Of a stretch of 64,000 nt of DNA, positions 11,501-26,600 are shown piece after piece. The notes under the pieces were generated by a model. The model had not been told where the DNA came from and made no database searches. It worked only from the letters and a program-made list of their open reading frames with translations. This stretch comes from Mesaphorura yosii. Taxonomy: Eukaryota > Arthropoda > Collembola > Poduromorpha > Tullbergiidae. A program made the position numbers and the translations under genes. Every line of letters starts with the position of its first letter. Position 1 is the first letter of the stretch. The stretch spans positions 1-64,000 of the forward strand of contig WIXG01000190.1 in NCBI GenBank assembly GCA_009869945.1, read 5' to 3'.

Positions 11501-14500
11501 AATTTCATTTTGTTGGCTGGTAACTTTGGTTGGATGAGTGATGGAAGCGGTAGAAGATGAAGGCAATTTAGGCAGCTTTCTCCTTCGTTGTGGCGCAGCA
11601 GGACCAAATAGCGGCGACTTTGCAAATTGTCGACTCTGAAGTAATGTTACGTGGTTTCTTTTTTGAATGTGACCCAAGTTTTGTTGGTCACTCGCGGCTC
11701 CTTCATTAGATCTCCAGAGAGACCACAGGTACCTCGCCAGCTCAAATAAAGGCCAAAACTCCACCAAAAACTTGGTAGAAGTCTTCAGCTCGATATTGGA
11801 TTCTTCCAGCTCAAAGTTTTGCTGTTCGTAGTTTTGCACAAGGCAGTCGAGCCTATTAAGCTGAGAAATTGCATGATTATGCTTCTCCTGCACCTCTTCC
11901 ATCTGGAAACTTAGCTGCTCAACAAATGCCTTTTCACGGGAGATTTCACGCTGAAGGACGATGTTTCTATCCCGGAGTTGCCGCAGCGTTTCATCCAGCC
12001 TGCAAAAGAGAATGAACAAAAGATTAGGCGAGGAAGATTGCAAGAATAAGTCAGGTTGCAAGCATTTCACTCATGGCGATGAAATACAAAAGAAGGAAGG
12101 CAAACATGTCGGGATTCATAGCAAGGCGAAGAATAGCGATAAAATGTCAAAAAAATGCAAATCCTCGGTTTATTATTACCCGTCTATACGTGTATTATTA
12201 TAATGGATGCGACATGCTCTTATTTGTCTGTCAAAAGTTACTTTCTCTATTCTGTGCAGAATGCTCCTATTCAAATGCAGCACGTCATTCTTGAACTCAC
12301 ACAATTCTTCAATATAATGTCATTATTATTATAAGTTATTCGAAAACCAGATTTATCACAGCCTGTCAAATCGCGCCCCCTCTCCTTACCTTTGGCACTG
12401 GTTCCGACTATCATTCTCAGCCTCCTCCATCTCGCATCGCTCTTCCTCCAATCGTCGGTTCTCCTGATCCAGCACTCTGATCTTGTCCTGCAGAGTCTTG
12501 ATGCACGTGTTATTCAGATACGGCGTGATACGTTTCTCCAATTCCTGAACCTGCTTGCGACATGATTGCAGTTCCAAGCAGATGCCGGAATCTTTTAGAT
12601 CTTTCCCCTTCATCCTGCTACCACCGTTGACTATGGACACCAATCGACTCTTGCCGACTTTTCTACTTGTCACGATTTCGTCGCATTTGTCATTACAGGC
12701 AGCACTCTCATTATTGGCGTTTGTGTGTGGAGGGTTGTTTAACCGTAAAATTAAGTTTTCAATTTGAGAACTCAAAATGGCAAGTTCCGTTGAAGCATCA
12801 GACACGACGGACTCCCTCGAAGTCAATGAGATGGAATTTGGCGGCGGGCAAGATTCTTCACTGAATTGACTATCAAAGATACCACTCTCTTGAAACGAAA
12901 GAGATTCAGAACAATCGCTGCATGAACTTCGTGACTCGCTGACGCTGGCATGATTATTCTGATATTCTGATTGAATCTGTAATAAATACAAACGTGTAGT
13001 ATATAATTAGATTAGCAGCATTATAGTTTAATAGGAGCGGGAGGAAGTGCCCACGGTGCACTCTGCACGTGGGAGAAATAAAGCAGGTTCGCTGAATGAA
13101 GCGTCTGGTTAAATCTATGTATGATTGGTGTAAATCTATTTTTAGAGTAAGAAATGTGCTCGGAAATCATTATGCACACAATGCAATTGCAATAAATTAC
13201 CATATCAAGTGAATGTGAATCGACATACTGCATATTGCAGCAGAAAATCGAGCGTGGAATAATTACGTTCAAGTTCTACTTTGGCAAGTATTGGAATTCA
13301 GAACTCTCCTTCCAGAACCATATGAAAGGTAGTTGACTGGTAGACTGGTTTTACTTTTAAGGAAGTGAAACAAGTAAAATTATATGAACCACAGCAGCAT
13401 AAAAGATGAACGACCTTTTACCCCTTTAAGCACGTGCAATTAATCACAATTACTCACCATAACTTCTTCGGATGTGACTTCCGGTCCATATTCTACACCC
13501 TTTCTGTTACTGTTATTTCTTCTTACGCCAACTTGATCATTCGTCTCAATTAGTTCCTCAACGGACTTGCTTTCATTCCCAACTCTGCCAAACTCGTCCT
13601 GTGATTAGTAAAATAATTCTGAGATGTTGAAAACTTCACGAAGGTTGTGTGCAAGGTGTAAGAGAACGTTGAATATTATGAAGGAAACGGTAATGAAATG
13701 ACATGCTGAGAAATCCGCCCCAAATTAATAACTCAGTTGCCGACTTGCAAGGGAACCGAAGCACGAAGTTTCACACCGATTAAGAATCAGCAGAAATAAT
13801 AAAATATGCCCACATATTATTTGTATATAACTCAATTTGCCCATTCATTCATTTTTGCACTACGAAATGAAGGCGACCACTTACATTTGGAGTGACACCG
13901 AATTCTTGAATCTCCAACAGGCGGAACTCTAGCAATTCGTTTTGGTCACGACATTCCTTCAGCTCGTCTCTGAGCTGTTGAATCGTTTTCTCCAAGTCAG
14001 ACGTTTTGGCTATCTTAAGGCTAAGAATTTTGGCGCAGCTTTGGCATTTGGTAACCGTGTCATTAACTTGAAAATGCAGCGTGCCATGGCTGGCTGCAGT
14101 CAAGTTGGAGATTTTGTTCAAGCTAGAGGGAAGTGAAGAATGACCAAAATATTTCATTCGCCCGATGCAGTGTTCCTCAAGATCCTCGACCTCGTCATCG
14201 CAATCAACGTCAGCGGTGCATCCATCATCTTCAAGAAGCAGAATATTTTCACAGCTTCTGTGAGAACTCGCTCGTGATCTTGATACTACAATTACATCTC
14301 CGCTGCTGGTGCCGTTGCTGCTTCCACTGCCACAGTTCGTGTAGTTGTCGGTATCCGTGCTTGGGCTACTTCCTTTGCTAAATTCATCTTCGTTCTCCAC
14401 TTCTGTCAGAGTCTCAAGCCCCGAACCACCAAACTATAAACATGACAAACGAGTCCTTAATCCTTTGATTACACTGCCGCTTTCTTGATTTGGTCTACTT

Positions 14501-14611
14501 GGTCAAGCCAGGCCGGACTCAACACATTTTAGAGCGGAAGGCACTTACGAGCTGCTGTTTCAGGTAAAGATGGGAACTGCAGTCATTGTGGATTTCACCG
14601 ACTTGTCTCAT
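2587..14611 (-). CDS. large coiled-coil protein with C-terminal fibronectin type III domain
   Basis: Fourteen exons join without a frame break: 14611-14549, 14433-13885, 13598-13458, 12976-12390, 11999-10109, 9654-9556, 8255-8010, 5401-5319, 5246-5138 (or 5248-5138), 4310-4218, 4054-3956, 3900-3511, 3335-3153, 2745-2587; about 1563 residues. The N-terminus is acidic and Ser-rich. Charged heptad-type coiled coil dominates the rest (for example DLEKTIQQLRDELKECRDQN and the 630-codon exon 10109-11999). The last two exons form one FN3 domain: LSEDSILVSWTIP, then GYE across the intron to ISVNGNIFLRIP, and LRC before a TGA stop. The FN3 resembles those of RIM-binding proteins, but no SH3 domain is present. 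The layout also recalls Drosophila quick-to-court; this comes from memory and is uncertain. The start may be further upstream, since the frame stays open before the ATG at 14611. The intron 5402-8009 holds a transposon. Confidence 0.75.
5410..5462 (+). repeat. left terminal inverted repeat of the transposon
   Basis: Shares TTTTCTGCGRTAATG, then TGTGAGTGAATGGA and GGTGGATTTTGTTG, with the reverse complement of 7879-7929; a few substitutions and a 2-base length difference at the outermost end. Similarity fades beyond about 85 bp. Confidence 0.8.
6371..7153 (+). pseudogene. unrecognised transposon-internal reading frame, interrupted by TGA
   Basis: One frame stays free of TAA and TAG through this stretch but meets TGA at 6371, 6392, 6860, 6995 and 7151. 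The longest uninterrupted part is 6395-6859, about 155 codons, with a protein-like composition (YEYFEDWRTECCQKYQEEN near its start; DWTRNGHRM and FRHKPPGNKLQYESQAAI later). The parts after 6862 also look coding (DGSPMEQITEKLGQLLDKN). I recognise no transposase or other domain. Decay of an old transposon gene is the plainest reading. A separate 60-codon frame runs on the minus strand at 7116-7298 and could instead be the coding strand there. Confidence 0.4.
7459..7790. repeat. subterminal repeats inside the transposon
   Basis: A unit around TATGCTCAAACCAA occurs forward at 7475-7488 and inverted at 7621-7640 and 7751-7772, with a further forward copy at 5628-5640 in the left half. Flanking words such as AGATAAGAAGGGGT and its complement are also repeated in opposite orientation. 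Such clustered inverted units are common near the ends of cut-and-paste elements, where they can bind transposase. Confidence 0.65.
7879..7929 (-). repeat. right terminal inverted repeat of the transposon
   Basis: Reverse-complement partner of 5410-5462. The TTAA at 7930-7933 follows directly. Confidence 0.8.
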
Positions 14612-17600
14612 TATTGGCTCGAAGTCTATTGTAGTCGCCTGCTTGTGTAGTGTTGTAAGCTTCAACAAGGACAGCGGTAATTACGTAGCGGTGCCTGCAA
14701 AAATGAGAACAAAATGCGTACACGTGTAGTTATAAAAGAGACAAATGAACTGCATACGCTTTATTAAGAATTATGAAGGCATTGTGATTTTGTTGTGAAT
14801 AAACGAGAATACAAACACCAATTGTGTTTCTTTGTTGTAAGGAATTACTCCGCCTCGGCAAATGAGTGTTAAAAAGTGAGAAGCCGTAATGATGGAAAAT
14901 CGCAGCTTAAGGAATTTTTGCCTAAGCTTAAGCCTAGTTTTCATACGCGAATTAATTTGGGTTGAGAGAATTGTTAACCTACATTAATAGCACGTAAAAC
15001 AGCTAGTAATCAGGCTGACTGCTGCAACTTCTTCGTGTAGAAAGTCAAAACAAAAGCAAACTTGCACTTATTAAAACGAATAAGAACCCAATAAAAGCAG
15101 ACGGCACAAATTTGAAACAAATTCGCATTAATTACACACTTGTCTAATTAGAATGTTTGTGATATTTGTGCCATCCATTCATCAACATTATTGAAAGCAG
15201 ACTGACTCCGAAGCATACAGCGGCATTCAAATATGCGTGTGCCGGAGCAGGCGCAGAAGGACAGACGAAGACAAGCAGCGAAACTGAGACATTCCATGCA
15301 TGACAACTCGCATTTCCGATGAAATGAAATTAAGCGAGGTGCTAAATAAGTTTTTTAATTATCTGCTTCGTTACCATTTATTCGTGTCATCGAACAATTT
15401 CGCTTCCTATTAGCGTTAATAAGCACCAGTATTAAGTAATTAGTGCATTCAAGCACTTGGAGCTTTGAGGCACTTTAGTATTGGAACGCGCAGACGCCCA
15501 TTTGAGTGAAAAAGGAAAAGCTCTCGTCCAAGTTGGATGCTAAATTTAAAAAAGCATGAACTACTTCATTGTTGCGCTGCACTGACGTTGCACTCAACTG
15601 AAACGAGTGCCGAGTGAAAACAAGAACACAAAGCCACGGCACACTTGCTCAGTTGCACTGCCGCAATGCAACTAAACGGAGGATGCACACTGATCGCGAG
15701 ATGAAGAAGGAAAGATGAAGAGGAGATGAGCAGACAATTAATTATTGTGCTTGCTCTCGTCTTTTCTTTTCAATCACTCAGTCGATAAGTCTAATATTCG
15801 CTAATAGCATTTGTTCTCCAATGTAAACTCAGCAGGGATTCGAAGCGAGCTCATGAATTGCAGATGAGATCTCGAGAATGACTTTGATAAAAACACGGGC
15901 GTTTGAAGTCTCAGGACGAACAGTGAAAGAGACGCATTCTGATGTGCATCCAAGTTTAAAATTGGCGTTGAGATTCGTTCGTGTAAGATGACAGAACGGG
16001 GTTTTGGGGTTATGCGACCACTAGATGCATTTCGCGAGGCGACTCCCACGAATTCTTTAAAGTCTCGTACTCTTCTCTTACGACAATCATGAAGCCACCA
16101 GTTAAGATTGATTTTAAGCTTTAGTTTCAGGTAATGCGATGCTAATTGCAGTGGCTACAAGTGCATTAACACCTAGCAAGCGTAAGCAAATTGTGAGATT
16201 TGATGATTTGACGACTGACGGCTTAGTTCAGGCTTATGACTATTGTAGTTAGAATTGCAATAGCTTCGTGCTTTACTAGAATTACAAGAAATCATGCCCA
16301 TGCCAAATGTAATCCGTGAGCAACGTGCAAGTGCAGCACTGCCATGACCTGTACATTGCTGCGTGTTTTCACTCGAGCAATACCTAAAAGTGAAGACATG
16401 CAGAAAATCGGATTGAGGCTGAGACCACTGCTTAGCGGAACACAGCATATTTCCAGGTGTGAACAAATGTTAATAACAACAATCTGCCCTCAACGTGAGA
16501 TTCCTCGGTCCACATTACGAGATTGCATTCACACCGTACACGAATCTTTGGTGGCTTACACGGTGTAAATAATAATCACCATCACAATGTAACACATAGT
16601 GATAACGAACCATTCAGGCCTGAACTTTATGAGACGGTAAGCGTACCGTTCGTGTTTGTTTGGCTCAGCTGCATTTCCTTCTCACACGACATAATGTAAA
16701 GACACATTTTTATTGCGTCTATTCAGTGGTTGGTTAGCAGGTGGAAGAGGTAATAAAAGTAAACAATAAAATACAGGAGATTGTGCAGTGCATTTGTTCG
16801 CTGTCTTGTAACTTTCTGGCTGAGCACGAAATGTGTTTCGTTCACTAAGGAGGCGGACATGCAAGCAGAAGCAGAAGCGTCTGTCGTCTTTGTATTAACC
16901 TTAGGTTTTTCTATCCATGATTTCTTTTGGATAGCGAGCGAAAGCTTCGCTACCCGGTCTCGACTACGCCGGTGGGAGCAAATTGAGCTGTAAATAACTT
17001 CAGACTTCCAAGAAGTATGCGGTCCTGAATCATTCTAAAATAAAGAATAACTATTCTTGGAAGAAGATCAGAGCTGCAGAATCATATCGCATATCTTTTC
17101 CCCGAATATAACCAGTCTTCTGCTAATCACGATCAGTTCGGTAGTCGGTAAACTGAAGTTAATGACGCTATTCAAGCATGACAGACTTTCCAAATGAAGC
17201 TGCTTCAGAGTTAAGAGGTGACAAGTATCGAATAAAAATGAGGATGGCACTTTTACCTGTCTGTCAAATCAAATTGGCAAATCAAAATCAAATTCTACCG
17301 TAAGTGATACGTGGCAATTGGCAACATGCTATCCTTGCATGAAACTGTTGTAGTGGTACAATTAGCATCTTCTTGTCACACGGTTGCTCGCTACGCTAAG
17401 AATTCACTGCATCAAAATTGATTCCTAATCACATGTTGGCATCCTCGTACTTCGAGCTTGAGAAAAGGGCACCTGGCAATGCACTGGCATGCATGTGCAA
17501 TTGTTTCGCAATTGAAAGACTGACGCGGTCGCTGTTGTTCGTCATATACCGCAACTAATAAAGACTTCACTTGTCGAGCCAGGCAGTAAAATCTCTCTTT

Positions 17601-20600
17601 TGAAGCAGCTTGCAGCTTTCGTTGCGTTGGCCTGAGATGAAGGAGTCTGATTGTGTTATGATTAATATTCAATTGTCTAAGGCATTAACGATATCCACTG
17701 CAAAATTTTCAACACGCGTTCTGTATTTATGGTGACTTGTCATTTTCTCTTTGTTCCGCTCATTGTATGCATGTGGGACAATTGTATTCATTTGAATAAA
17801 GATTATTACTGAATCGTGAAGTTGTTTTTTTTGCAGGACAATACGCAGGCCAAGCCAAGAAATTCCGCAATGGCAATAATTCAGTCCGGTTTAAGTTTGC
17901 GTTTCTGATTTCGTGTTAAATTAAAAATTAAAAATAATTAAATGACAAGTGTACAAGCACGTGAAGAGTAACGACGACTATTTAATATTATAATTGAACA
18001 AGTGTTGTTCCACTGCTTGTCGTGTTCAGAGCAGAAGATTTGGCTTGTAATCCGAGTACAATGCATGTGAATTAAAAATGAAGTCTGCAACAAGAACTAC
18101 CTGATGCATTTCCCTCGCGAGTGCTGCTAAATTGCAATTGCTGAGTAATGGAATTTACATTCTGTTTGCTTTGTTGTCAATACTGACCCAGAAATCACAT
18201 TCAGTTTGTTATAATCAATGACAATAAAGGAGGTAGAGATTTATTTTTCTCTGTGGCTGAAGTGACAATTTCATTGTAAGGCAACCACGCCGGTGACGTG
18301 GAGCCCGTCGTGCTACTCCTAAATTGATAATTCGTTAATGTATTTAATGCAAAGAGATTTTGCTCTGAATCAACAAAGCCCGTGCTGCGTCTCTCCGCAC
18401 TTGCTCCGCTGCATTCTTTTGCGACACACTGGGCGAACACTGTCCGTCTGATGAGGCTTGCAATTTCTGAGGCAGACCAGTTGGCAGCGTGCGAAGCAGA
18501 CACGCCGATGTTATTCCACTTTTAATCTGTCATCGTACATTCTATATGGCTGTTTGTGGTGCCGGCCTACATACGACTCACTTTGCATATATGGAAATGA
18601 TCTACGTACGGTGCCATTGTGGCCATTATGAGATCGATGTTTTCATTTATGCAAATTCTCTTCTCTCGGAGGAGCGCAGTTTGGCGAAAAGAAAAGCTTC
18701 CTGATGACAACATTCCGTTTTTGCTCCAAAATGAGCGAGTACTTCTTATTAAGGAGATTGGAAACACTATCATCTTATGATAATTTCTGGGAATAATCAA
18801 ATTTATTGTGCCGAGATAAAAAGGTTACGCAAGAACGTTTTCCATTTCAGAAGGATCAAGTGTGGGATGGCAATTATTCCTCCTTGCGAAAGGAAGGAAA
18901 TCGGCTTGGCCTGCCTTTGATTTTTAATTTACACTTTGAAGGGCTTTGACTTCTCGTACGTTTGTATTTGCTGCGAGTCACCTGCAGGCAGGCACGAGCT
19001 TTGAGGCGACTCAATTTCAGAACCGCAATTAGTTTGAGAGATTGTAGCGGGATCGAGTTGCGACTCGCGACCGACATTGTTACATTTCAGGGTATTGGAA
19101 GGATCAAAGGAAACCGAATTTGGTAGAAAAACAATCTTTTACGCTGGAAAATGAAACCAAAGTCTATTCTCTCGCTGTAAAATCTCACTTTGATGTGATA
19201 CTCTTAACGTATTTTCTTACTCAACCCCCACTCGCGAATTCTTTGTCGCCTCGGCTCTTCATTGAATCAATCCCAACCAATATTCCAAGTTTGACATCGA
19301 CTTACTCAGTTTTGTTCGCTTTTCGCTAGGACAGTTGCCAAATTTGTGAAAAACTTTAACTTGATGAAAGTCATTTTTATAACAGGATAAACAATATTGA
19401 ATATCGGATTGAATGGTGCGCACTGAAGTGTGTAATGCACATTTGTAGTAAATACATTTCACTTTTATCATCAACTTTTCACACTCAATACTCTTATTAA
19501 CTTATTGCAACAAGCCTAGCAACGAGAGTTGGTGGAGGACTAGCATTTCTGGAATTCGGCTTCCAGTGTTCGTTCATCGTGAAAGACAGTGAACACGAAC
19601 AGTTGCAACCAGGGCGAAAGGTCACACCTCATGTGCAAATGCCAACAATCAAAGAATGTAGTTAAGACGTATAATTGACTAGTTTAAGTGATAAGATGTC
19701 CAATGTAATTGATTAATATTTTTCAGGCACAAAAGGAAGCGCATGAGGAGTATGTACTAGCCCCTTTCCCATTGAAAACAATTCTAATCTAACCTTTGGC
19801 AATGAAAGCGGTGAATCCGTAAAAATTCTATAGACCAGTTTTCTTGTCATGTTTATGAATTCATTGAATTCTCGCGTGCCAAGATTGCAAAAATGAACAA
19901 ACCTATTCCAATATTGCGTGCAGGCCTTTCAAGCCCAAATGTAAACAGAACTCAGCCAATGGACTAGCAAATGAATGAATGCAAAAATCAAGCGTTTAGG
20001 TATGCAGTTGCAAAAACGCGTGATGCGTCCGTTTCTTTGTTGTCGATACGAAAGGCAAACTGTTACCCTTTTGTGCTCAATATCAACAGCAAACTCTCAC
20101 CTTTTTTGCGGTTTGCGAACGTGACCATACGGACGGTCTGAGTTTACTCGAGCATGCTTGCTTAGCAGGTCGAAATGTCGAAGATCAGTCTGCGAGTGTC
20201 GAATATATATATGCTACTTTATTTCGACTAAATTAAAGTCCATTTCGTCGAGAGCTTCCTCGTCAATTGTGGCAGTATTTGGAATGGCTCCATTGTTCTT
20301 TCTTTCGTCGCTGAAGGGTATATAATTGAATACCCGTAAAGAAAATAATAGAAATGGAACAAGAATGGGCAGCAGCATGTGCCACACATGTCACCTGAAC
20401 ACAAAACTAATGAAAGCTAAAAATAAGTACGTCGAACTTTCATCTCACATATTCTTCACAAACAAAGTCAAGTTGCCCAGGGCTCAGTAATTTTGCCTAT
20501 TTATGTGATTTTCGCCAGAGAGTCTTCCGCACGACTTTAGCTTCCCATGCATGAAATTAAGAAATTGCTTCTATTTTGGCTTTGAATCCTACCGCACGGA

Positions 20601-23600
20601 CACTGTTAATAAGAAAACATGCGACAAAAGCACAATGCGGCACTTTCTAGCATGAAATAGTTCATTTACTTGATTGTGTATTCAAAAAATCGAAAGTGAT
20701 TTTCTTCCGTTCAAATGCAAACAGAAAATATTCTTCGGCGACGCTTATTTTGGAAATAAACAAGTTTCAGACTTTGTTGACTACATCTCATTTGGTCAAA
20801 GTCAAGCCTGACCAATGCCCCTAATCAACCACGGTTGACAAATTAACTTCAGACCAGCGCTAATTTGAGAAAGAGCTCATATCTGAGGCTAAGACGCGAT
20901 ACCGCTTAATGAGGATTTGAAACACGTTCAGAAACGTGAATTTTCGACTCGCTGTACGAATGTAACAACTTTTATGAGTAGGGTTTACAAATTTACTTCC
21001 TTCGGGTTGAGGAAGTGCTTTCCCGTGCTTGCTCACGAAAAGAGTCCACCTCATTTTTTATCGTTTGAATGAGCTTTTGGGGATTTTATGCGAGTTCCTT
21101 CATTCTGCTCGTGGTCTTACTTCTGACCACACAATCTTCACGAAGTCCAATGGCATTAGTCCGTCAGAGCACATTAAAAATAAATGTGCACATAAAATGG
21201 ATGTCCTGCAGAAGAACTGTTGCTCGTTAACAATGGGCTTTGATTTATGATGTTCTTGCGTGCATTACTCTCATGGCCCCTTCTTTCGTTGGACTTTTCT
21301 CATGTCGTGTTGCTCAAATAATAACAATGATAGCAATGTCCATCTTATTAAATGCTTATTACGAACTGTATTATGATCATTATTATATAATGGTAGCGCG
21401 ACAAGAACGGTGCGCACGAAGCTGCTGCACGCGAAACGCAGCATCAGGTGTCCTGCTCCGGCAATTCAACGGACAGCGCAAGAAACACATATTGCTTCGT
21501 TTGCTCAACTCTGCGTCGCGTCAAAGGGACAGTCTGTAACAATGGAGTGACTTATGACGAGATGAGAAGAAAACCCATAATCTTAACGATGGTACACCAA
21601 ATAACAATCCATTCAATTTAGTCAAGTGTGAAAAATGCCCGGAAATATAAATCCAACGCGCGAGTACAAGTGCATCGTGATGATGAACATTTTCAACATA
21701 CGTCCTATTTATACACGTTGTCTCTTCCGTTCCTCTTCCTGGCATTATTATTCCCATTCAAACATTTACAGTCGGCATAATGAATTATGGTAGGATCTAA
21801 TGTACTGTTTAATACTGTCGGCTGTTCGATCTGAAACGTAAACGATGCGGGGCAATGCAATTCGCAACAAATTGCACACAATACATCGAGCCTCCATATG
21901 CGCGAACGTGTGAGGAAGGAGCACCGCAGTGTTGAATAACCAAACCAATGCTACCAGCGCTTAATGGTGTGTAGTGGAGTAAGAGTCATTAAGGCTCAAC
22001 GCATTTTGCTAATGCAAATAAGCAAATTCAATTTTACGAGCTGAGAATTCGTTCGTACAGGAAACGCACGGTTTCCGAAACTGTGATCCATCTATTTTAT
22101 GTGGTAGGCTATTCTAATCACGCCGTGTATGTGTGAATGAACGAACGAAATTTTAAATCTGAAATCAGGTGCATGAAACAGAGTAAAGAACCTCGACGAT
22201 ACGATTTTAAGACCTTTTTAGTGCAAGTGCATGCAATGGTGCATTAATCACGTCTCCAGAGGCAAAAAATCCAATTTCAACACTGGGATATAATTGTGGT
22301 GGTGCAGTAAATGAGTCGATGCAACCAATCTTACACGGTCTCGAACATGCCAATTTATAACACTTGAAAGAGGAAACGTGAAGGTGAGATTTTCAGGTGA
22401 ATTCAATCACAGACGAGGCAACGAAATAAAAAATTAATTGCGTTTGCAGTCTGAAGGATTTTGACCCAACGAGACTAGACTGCGCTGCAGTGAAGATGGG
22501 TGAGTTTAACAGAAAGTAATTTGCGAAGAAACTCTAACAATGGTTGAAGCCTGACATTGTAATTATTTTGGTTACTATTTGCAATTGCCCGTGAACGAGT
22601 CTGCGCGCAAACTCATTCATTAATCTCAATTAATACCACATTTCATTTTCATCTCTTCGTGCGTGCTTCAGGGTTTGAGGCAGGCAGGTTCCTTCCAGTG
22701 CAGCGAATAATGTACTGTGGAGCAATTAACGCCTATTCATGGTGGCTTGATTGGTCGCGTACATAGTCCTTAAAACAGAGATTCGTTACTCGACTCGACG
22801 CAACTAATCGCAGCTGATTGCAAAGAGAAGGAAGAAGAGACCAACCGAGCCAAGAAAAGGAGACAAGGCAGATGACGGAGAAGGAAGTTTCTCCTAATAA
22901 TAGTCATTGGATTGAGATAATCATAAAGTAATAAAAAGTACATTGACTGCTCGGCAGATGAAAGCACCAAGTCATCCATGCAATCTTCCGTACAATAACA
23001 CGCTGTACTTTGTTACAAAGCAAAACACTCCGTTTCATCATCATCGTTCAGAATTCTTTCCTACGGTCGTCCGCGTGTCCACTCCATAAGTTTCCTGTTT
23101 CTATTTATACTTCCTCGTGAAAATGCGAGGGTAATAAAAGGACAAAGTATGAAATCTGTAAGTTTTTATTTTTCTTCCTCTCTTCTTCATTGGCCTTGCT
23201 TCGCATTTCCCTCTGTTTTGCAATGGCTTTACACTGGAGAGACTTGTCTTGGTCAACAAAGTCAAGCACGCCCATTCAGACGGCTGACGTGCAGCACTCG
23301 CATACAGTGGCACGAATTTACAACATTCTGCGGTGTTGGGATTTAAAAGTTCACGGACAACTGCTGACGAATGGAACGAAGTTGTAATGTTTGAAGTTTT
23401 CCAGCGAGCATAATTTTAGTCCTTTTTTTTTACAAACTACAAGCGGCAAGTTACAGAACAAGTCCGCACAATTCGAAATTATAGAAGAACAAGTGTCAAA
23501 ATGCAGGAATTGGAATAGACTTTAATCTACTATATACTTGAACTTGAAAACGTGAAACATCGCCGACGCTAAGTAACCGACCGGTGAAGTTGTGATTGCA

Positions 23601-26600
23601 CAGAAGGATGTCATTCGTTGGGGAAATTCATGTTCAGAATTTAGACGGTTCTACCGATTGCCTTGCTGTGATTAGAATCCATTTTCTGAAGCCGAGCTAG
23701 AAATATCTCAGGAACTGAAGGCATAAAGCATTAACAGAAGCTCGTAAAACTTGAGAGGCTCAAATACTCACCAAAGTAAAGTTATTGTCATAAAGTTGGA
23801 AAGTGAAGAAACTATCTCTGCTAAAGAGATATAAAAAGGAGGTAACATGCTTTCGCTGTACGTATTCACATTAGTCCGGAAAAAGTAAGAGTACGAAAGG
23901 GTTCAGCGACCAAACTTGGAAAATAACAATGCGAGATCATAATACGCTGGCATTCTATATTTTAATCTAAGCTGAAAGAGATGGATAGACTTTATGAGCA
24001 GATTATTCTTGTGAACATTTTTCCTACATGAATCCAAGACTTCAGTTGCAAACCAACTCGACTTATCTCAGCCCAATTCTTTATAAGACTCTCTTCGGGA
24101 CGATGAAAATCGTCGACAGCTCTCCAACTCTTCCGTAAGTCACATTAGTTGGCGACATGCGGGTGTAATGAAAATAAGTAGACAGGAGTCGTTAAGGCAA
24201 GGCAGTAAAAAGACAAAGGAGCAGGAGCATAAAAATTGGTCCAAGAAAAAGTATTTTTTGAAGGCTTTTTCGTGAAAATTAAAAACTGGGAGTTCCTCAG
24301 ACGGAAACAAAGAGAAATGCGACACGAGCAGGGAGAAGCGTGTCTCCAGTTTGCCATTCGCAAGTCCTCTCTTTAATGTTTCCTATTTCCTTCCTTTGAG
24401 ACGAATTTCGAAGAGACGCTCAACTTAACTGGGAAGCAAAAATTTCTGTGATCATGCAGTTGCATGACGTATGTAACCTGAAACCTCTGCGAAGGATGAC
24501 TTTATCTAACACGCTTTATGGATGAAAAAGTATATCCAGGCCAAGCGTGTAAAAGATCACAAAAGACTTCGGCTGAAGGTGTACATTACAAAAATATCAT
24601 TTTAATAAGGAAAAGAATGTCAAAACGAACAGCATGGGCAAGTATGATAGAATACTTGACTCCCAAAACCTTAAGCGAATGAAAGCGAAAATGGAAAACT
24701 AGGCTGAAAGATTTTCCACTTCTGAGGATACATTCATGTAGTCAGATGAAACGAGTTCCATGGAGTCCGAAAAACAAGCAAATGCGACAAATTTTTTCTT
24801 AGGAATTTACGAAGACGACTAACATATCGTCCCTGTAATTTTACTTGTTTTAACTGTGCTGGTATTCAGTGAATGTGAAATTCAAGATTGATAGAACCCA
24901 CCGTGGAGGCAAGCAACTGGATATAACGGTTTTATGCACTATGATATCCTCGAGTTTGATAGATCCTTTTAATTCGCAGATTTCTCCTTCAGAGGCTACA
25001 CCTTGGCCTTTCTTACAATCTCTAGATTCATATCAAGAGCATCTGCATTCATTAAGAGATACATTTCAGCATATGTGCGAATTTATACATGCTTTTGTGC
25101 CCTTTGTCTGTGGCACAAAGACTTTAAATCAACCTATCCTGTCACATCCACACGCGCACTACTAATTTCTTTGCCATATCTTCAAGTTATGTATAAAATA
25201 ATCGTTTATGACTGATTCGGTATTAGCGACCTATGCGGACAAAGCCAAAACGAGCATACCTTTCCTCTCGGCCATTCGGATACTTTGAAATACGTTCTTG
25301 TGTAATTAAATATCTCTTGATTTTCATAAAGTGTCGATCTTGCTGCAGGTATCTTGTAGCTTGGTTACACTTGTCCAATCATAATTCCTTAGTATTTGTT
25401 ATTCATGAGGTGAGAAATTCTCTAAATTGTGTGGGCAGAAGCGTGAGTTTATACACTGTTGCGATTCTGACTGGGGCACTCCAAGCACGACCAAAGTTCA
25501 ACTTGAGAGATTCGACCGTATGAAATCTCACCCTGATTCAGAGTGAGACCTTTTCACAATTGGCACTTTCTATTGTCACACTTAGACTCGAAGACGTGCA
25601 GAAATGAAAGAACCTGGACAAAATTGAAATGTAAATTCGGGAGTTTGATTGAGGAGTCAGACGTACATCGATGGAGACCAAAGTCCGGTCGCCGAAATAG
25701 CACAAAAGACAACACACTTTGCCAGCGACTCTGACTGTCGAACTTACTGCAAATTCCTGAGCAGTTGTCTTGTTTTGTTTTGCTGTAACACGACCGTCGC
25801 GTGTAAATATTATTTAATGCACAGAATGGAAATGTGAAACAACACACGCACAATTAATGAGGAATACAAGTTCTGAGTGACCCAGTGCCGATATCTCGAT
25901 TCCAATATGCATTCGCTCGTGTACAGTGAAAAGAATGTTTTGTTGTTGCGTGTCGATATGCACACACAATTCTCACGGAGTCAATGTATTGATTGATGTC
26001 GGTCGGTTACCAACAATGACAAGCTTTTCATTAATCTCGACTCTCTGAGTGTCCGATGCTTACGTTCTGGTGCACCAACGTGAAATGACTGCAGCTACAG
26101 TCGCTCTTGCAACAGGTAGAAGTAGTTTACGATAACAATATCTAATGAGTTTGGCGGTGGTGGTGGTGGTAATGCTGTATGCCATTCATTATTAAGGCCG
26201 GAGGCTTACTTTGTTGCATTACTTTTTAATAATATTAACATATCATACATTATGCTGTCTTCCCAAATAAAATGATGCTGGGTTCTCAGTTCTCAGCTTT
26301 CAACAATCCAAGGCACCATGTGCATTGCAATCCACGGCTACACCTGTGAAATTGGTGAGACGCTGTTGCATTTTGCCCCCTCCCCACACGATTGCATTTC
26401 AGGCCAACGCATTTCCTCAATACTCATACCATTTCTTGTGAAAATGCAAAATTTCACTCGTATGAGCGCACAAGTCGTAATATCGTCCTGTCGTGTCTTC
26501 GTCCTCTCTTCTATTCAATTAGAGCCCGGTGGGAATATAATTGCAAGTTGTAAAGTGGTAATAGTAATTAAGATAATGAACTTGAGTCGACTTAAGGTTA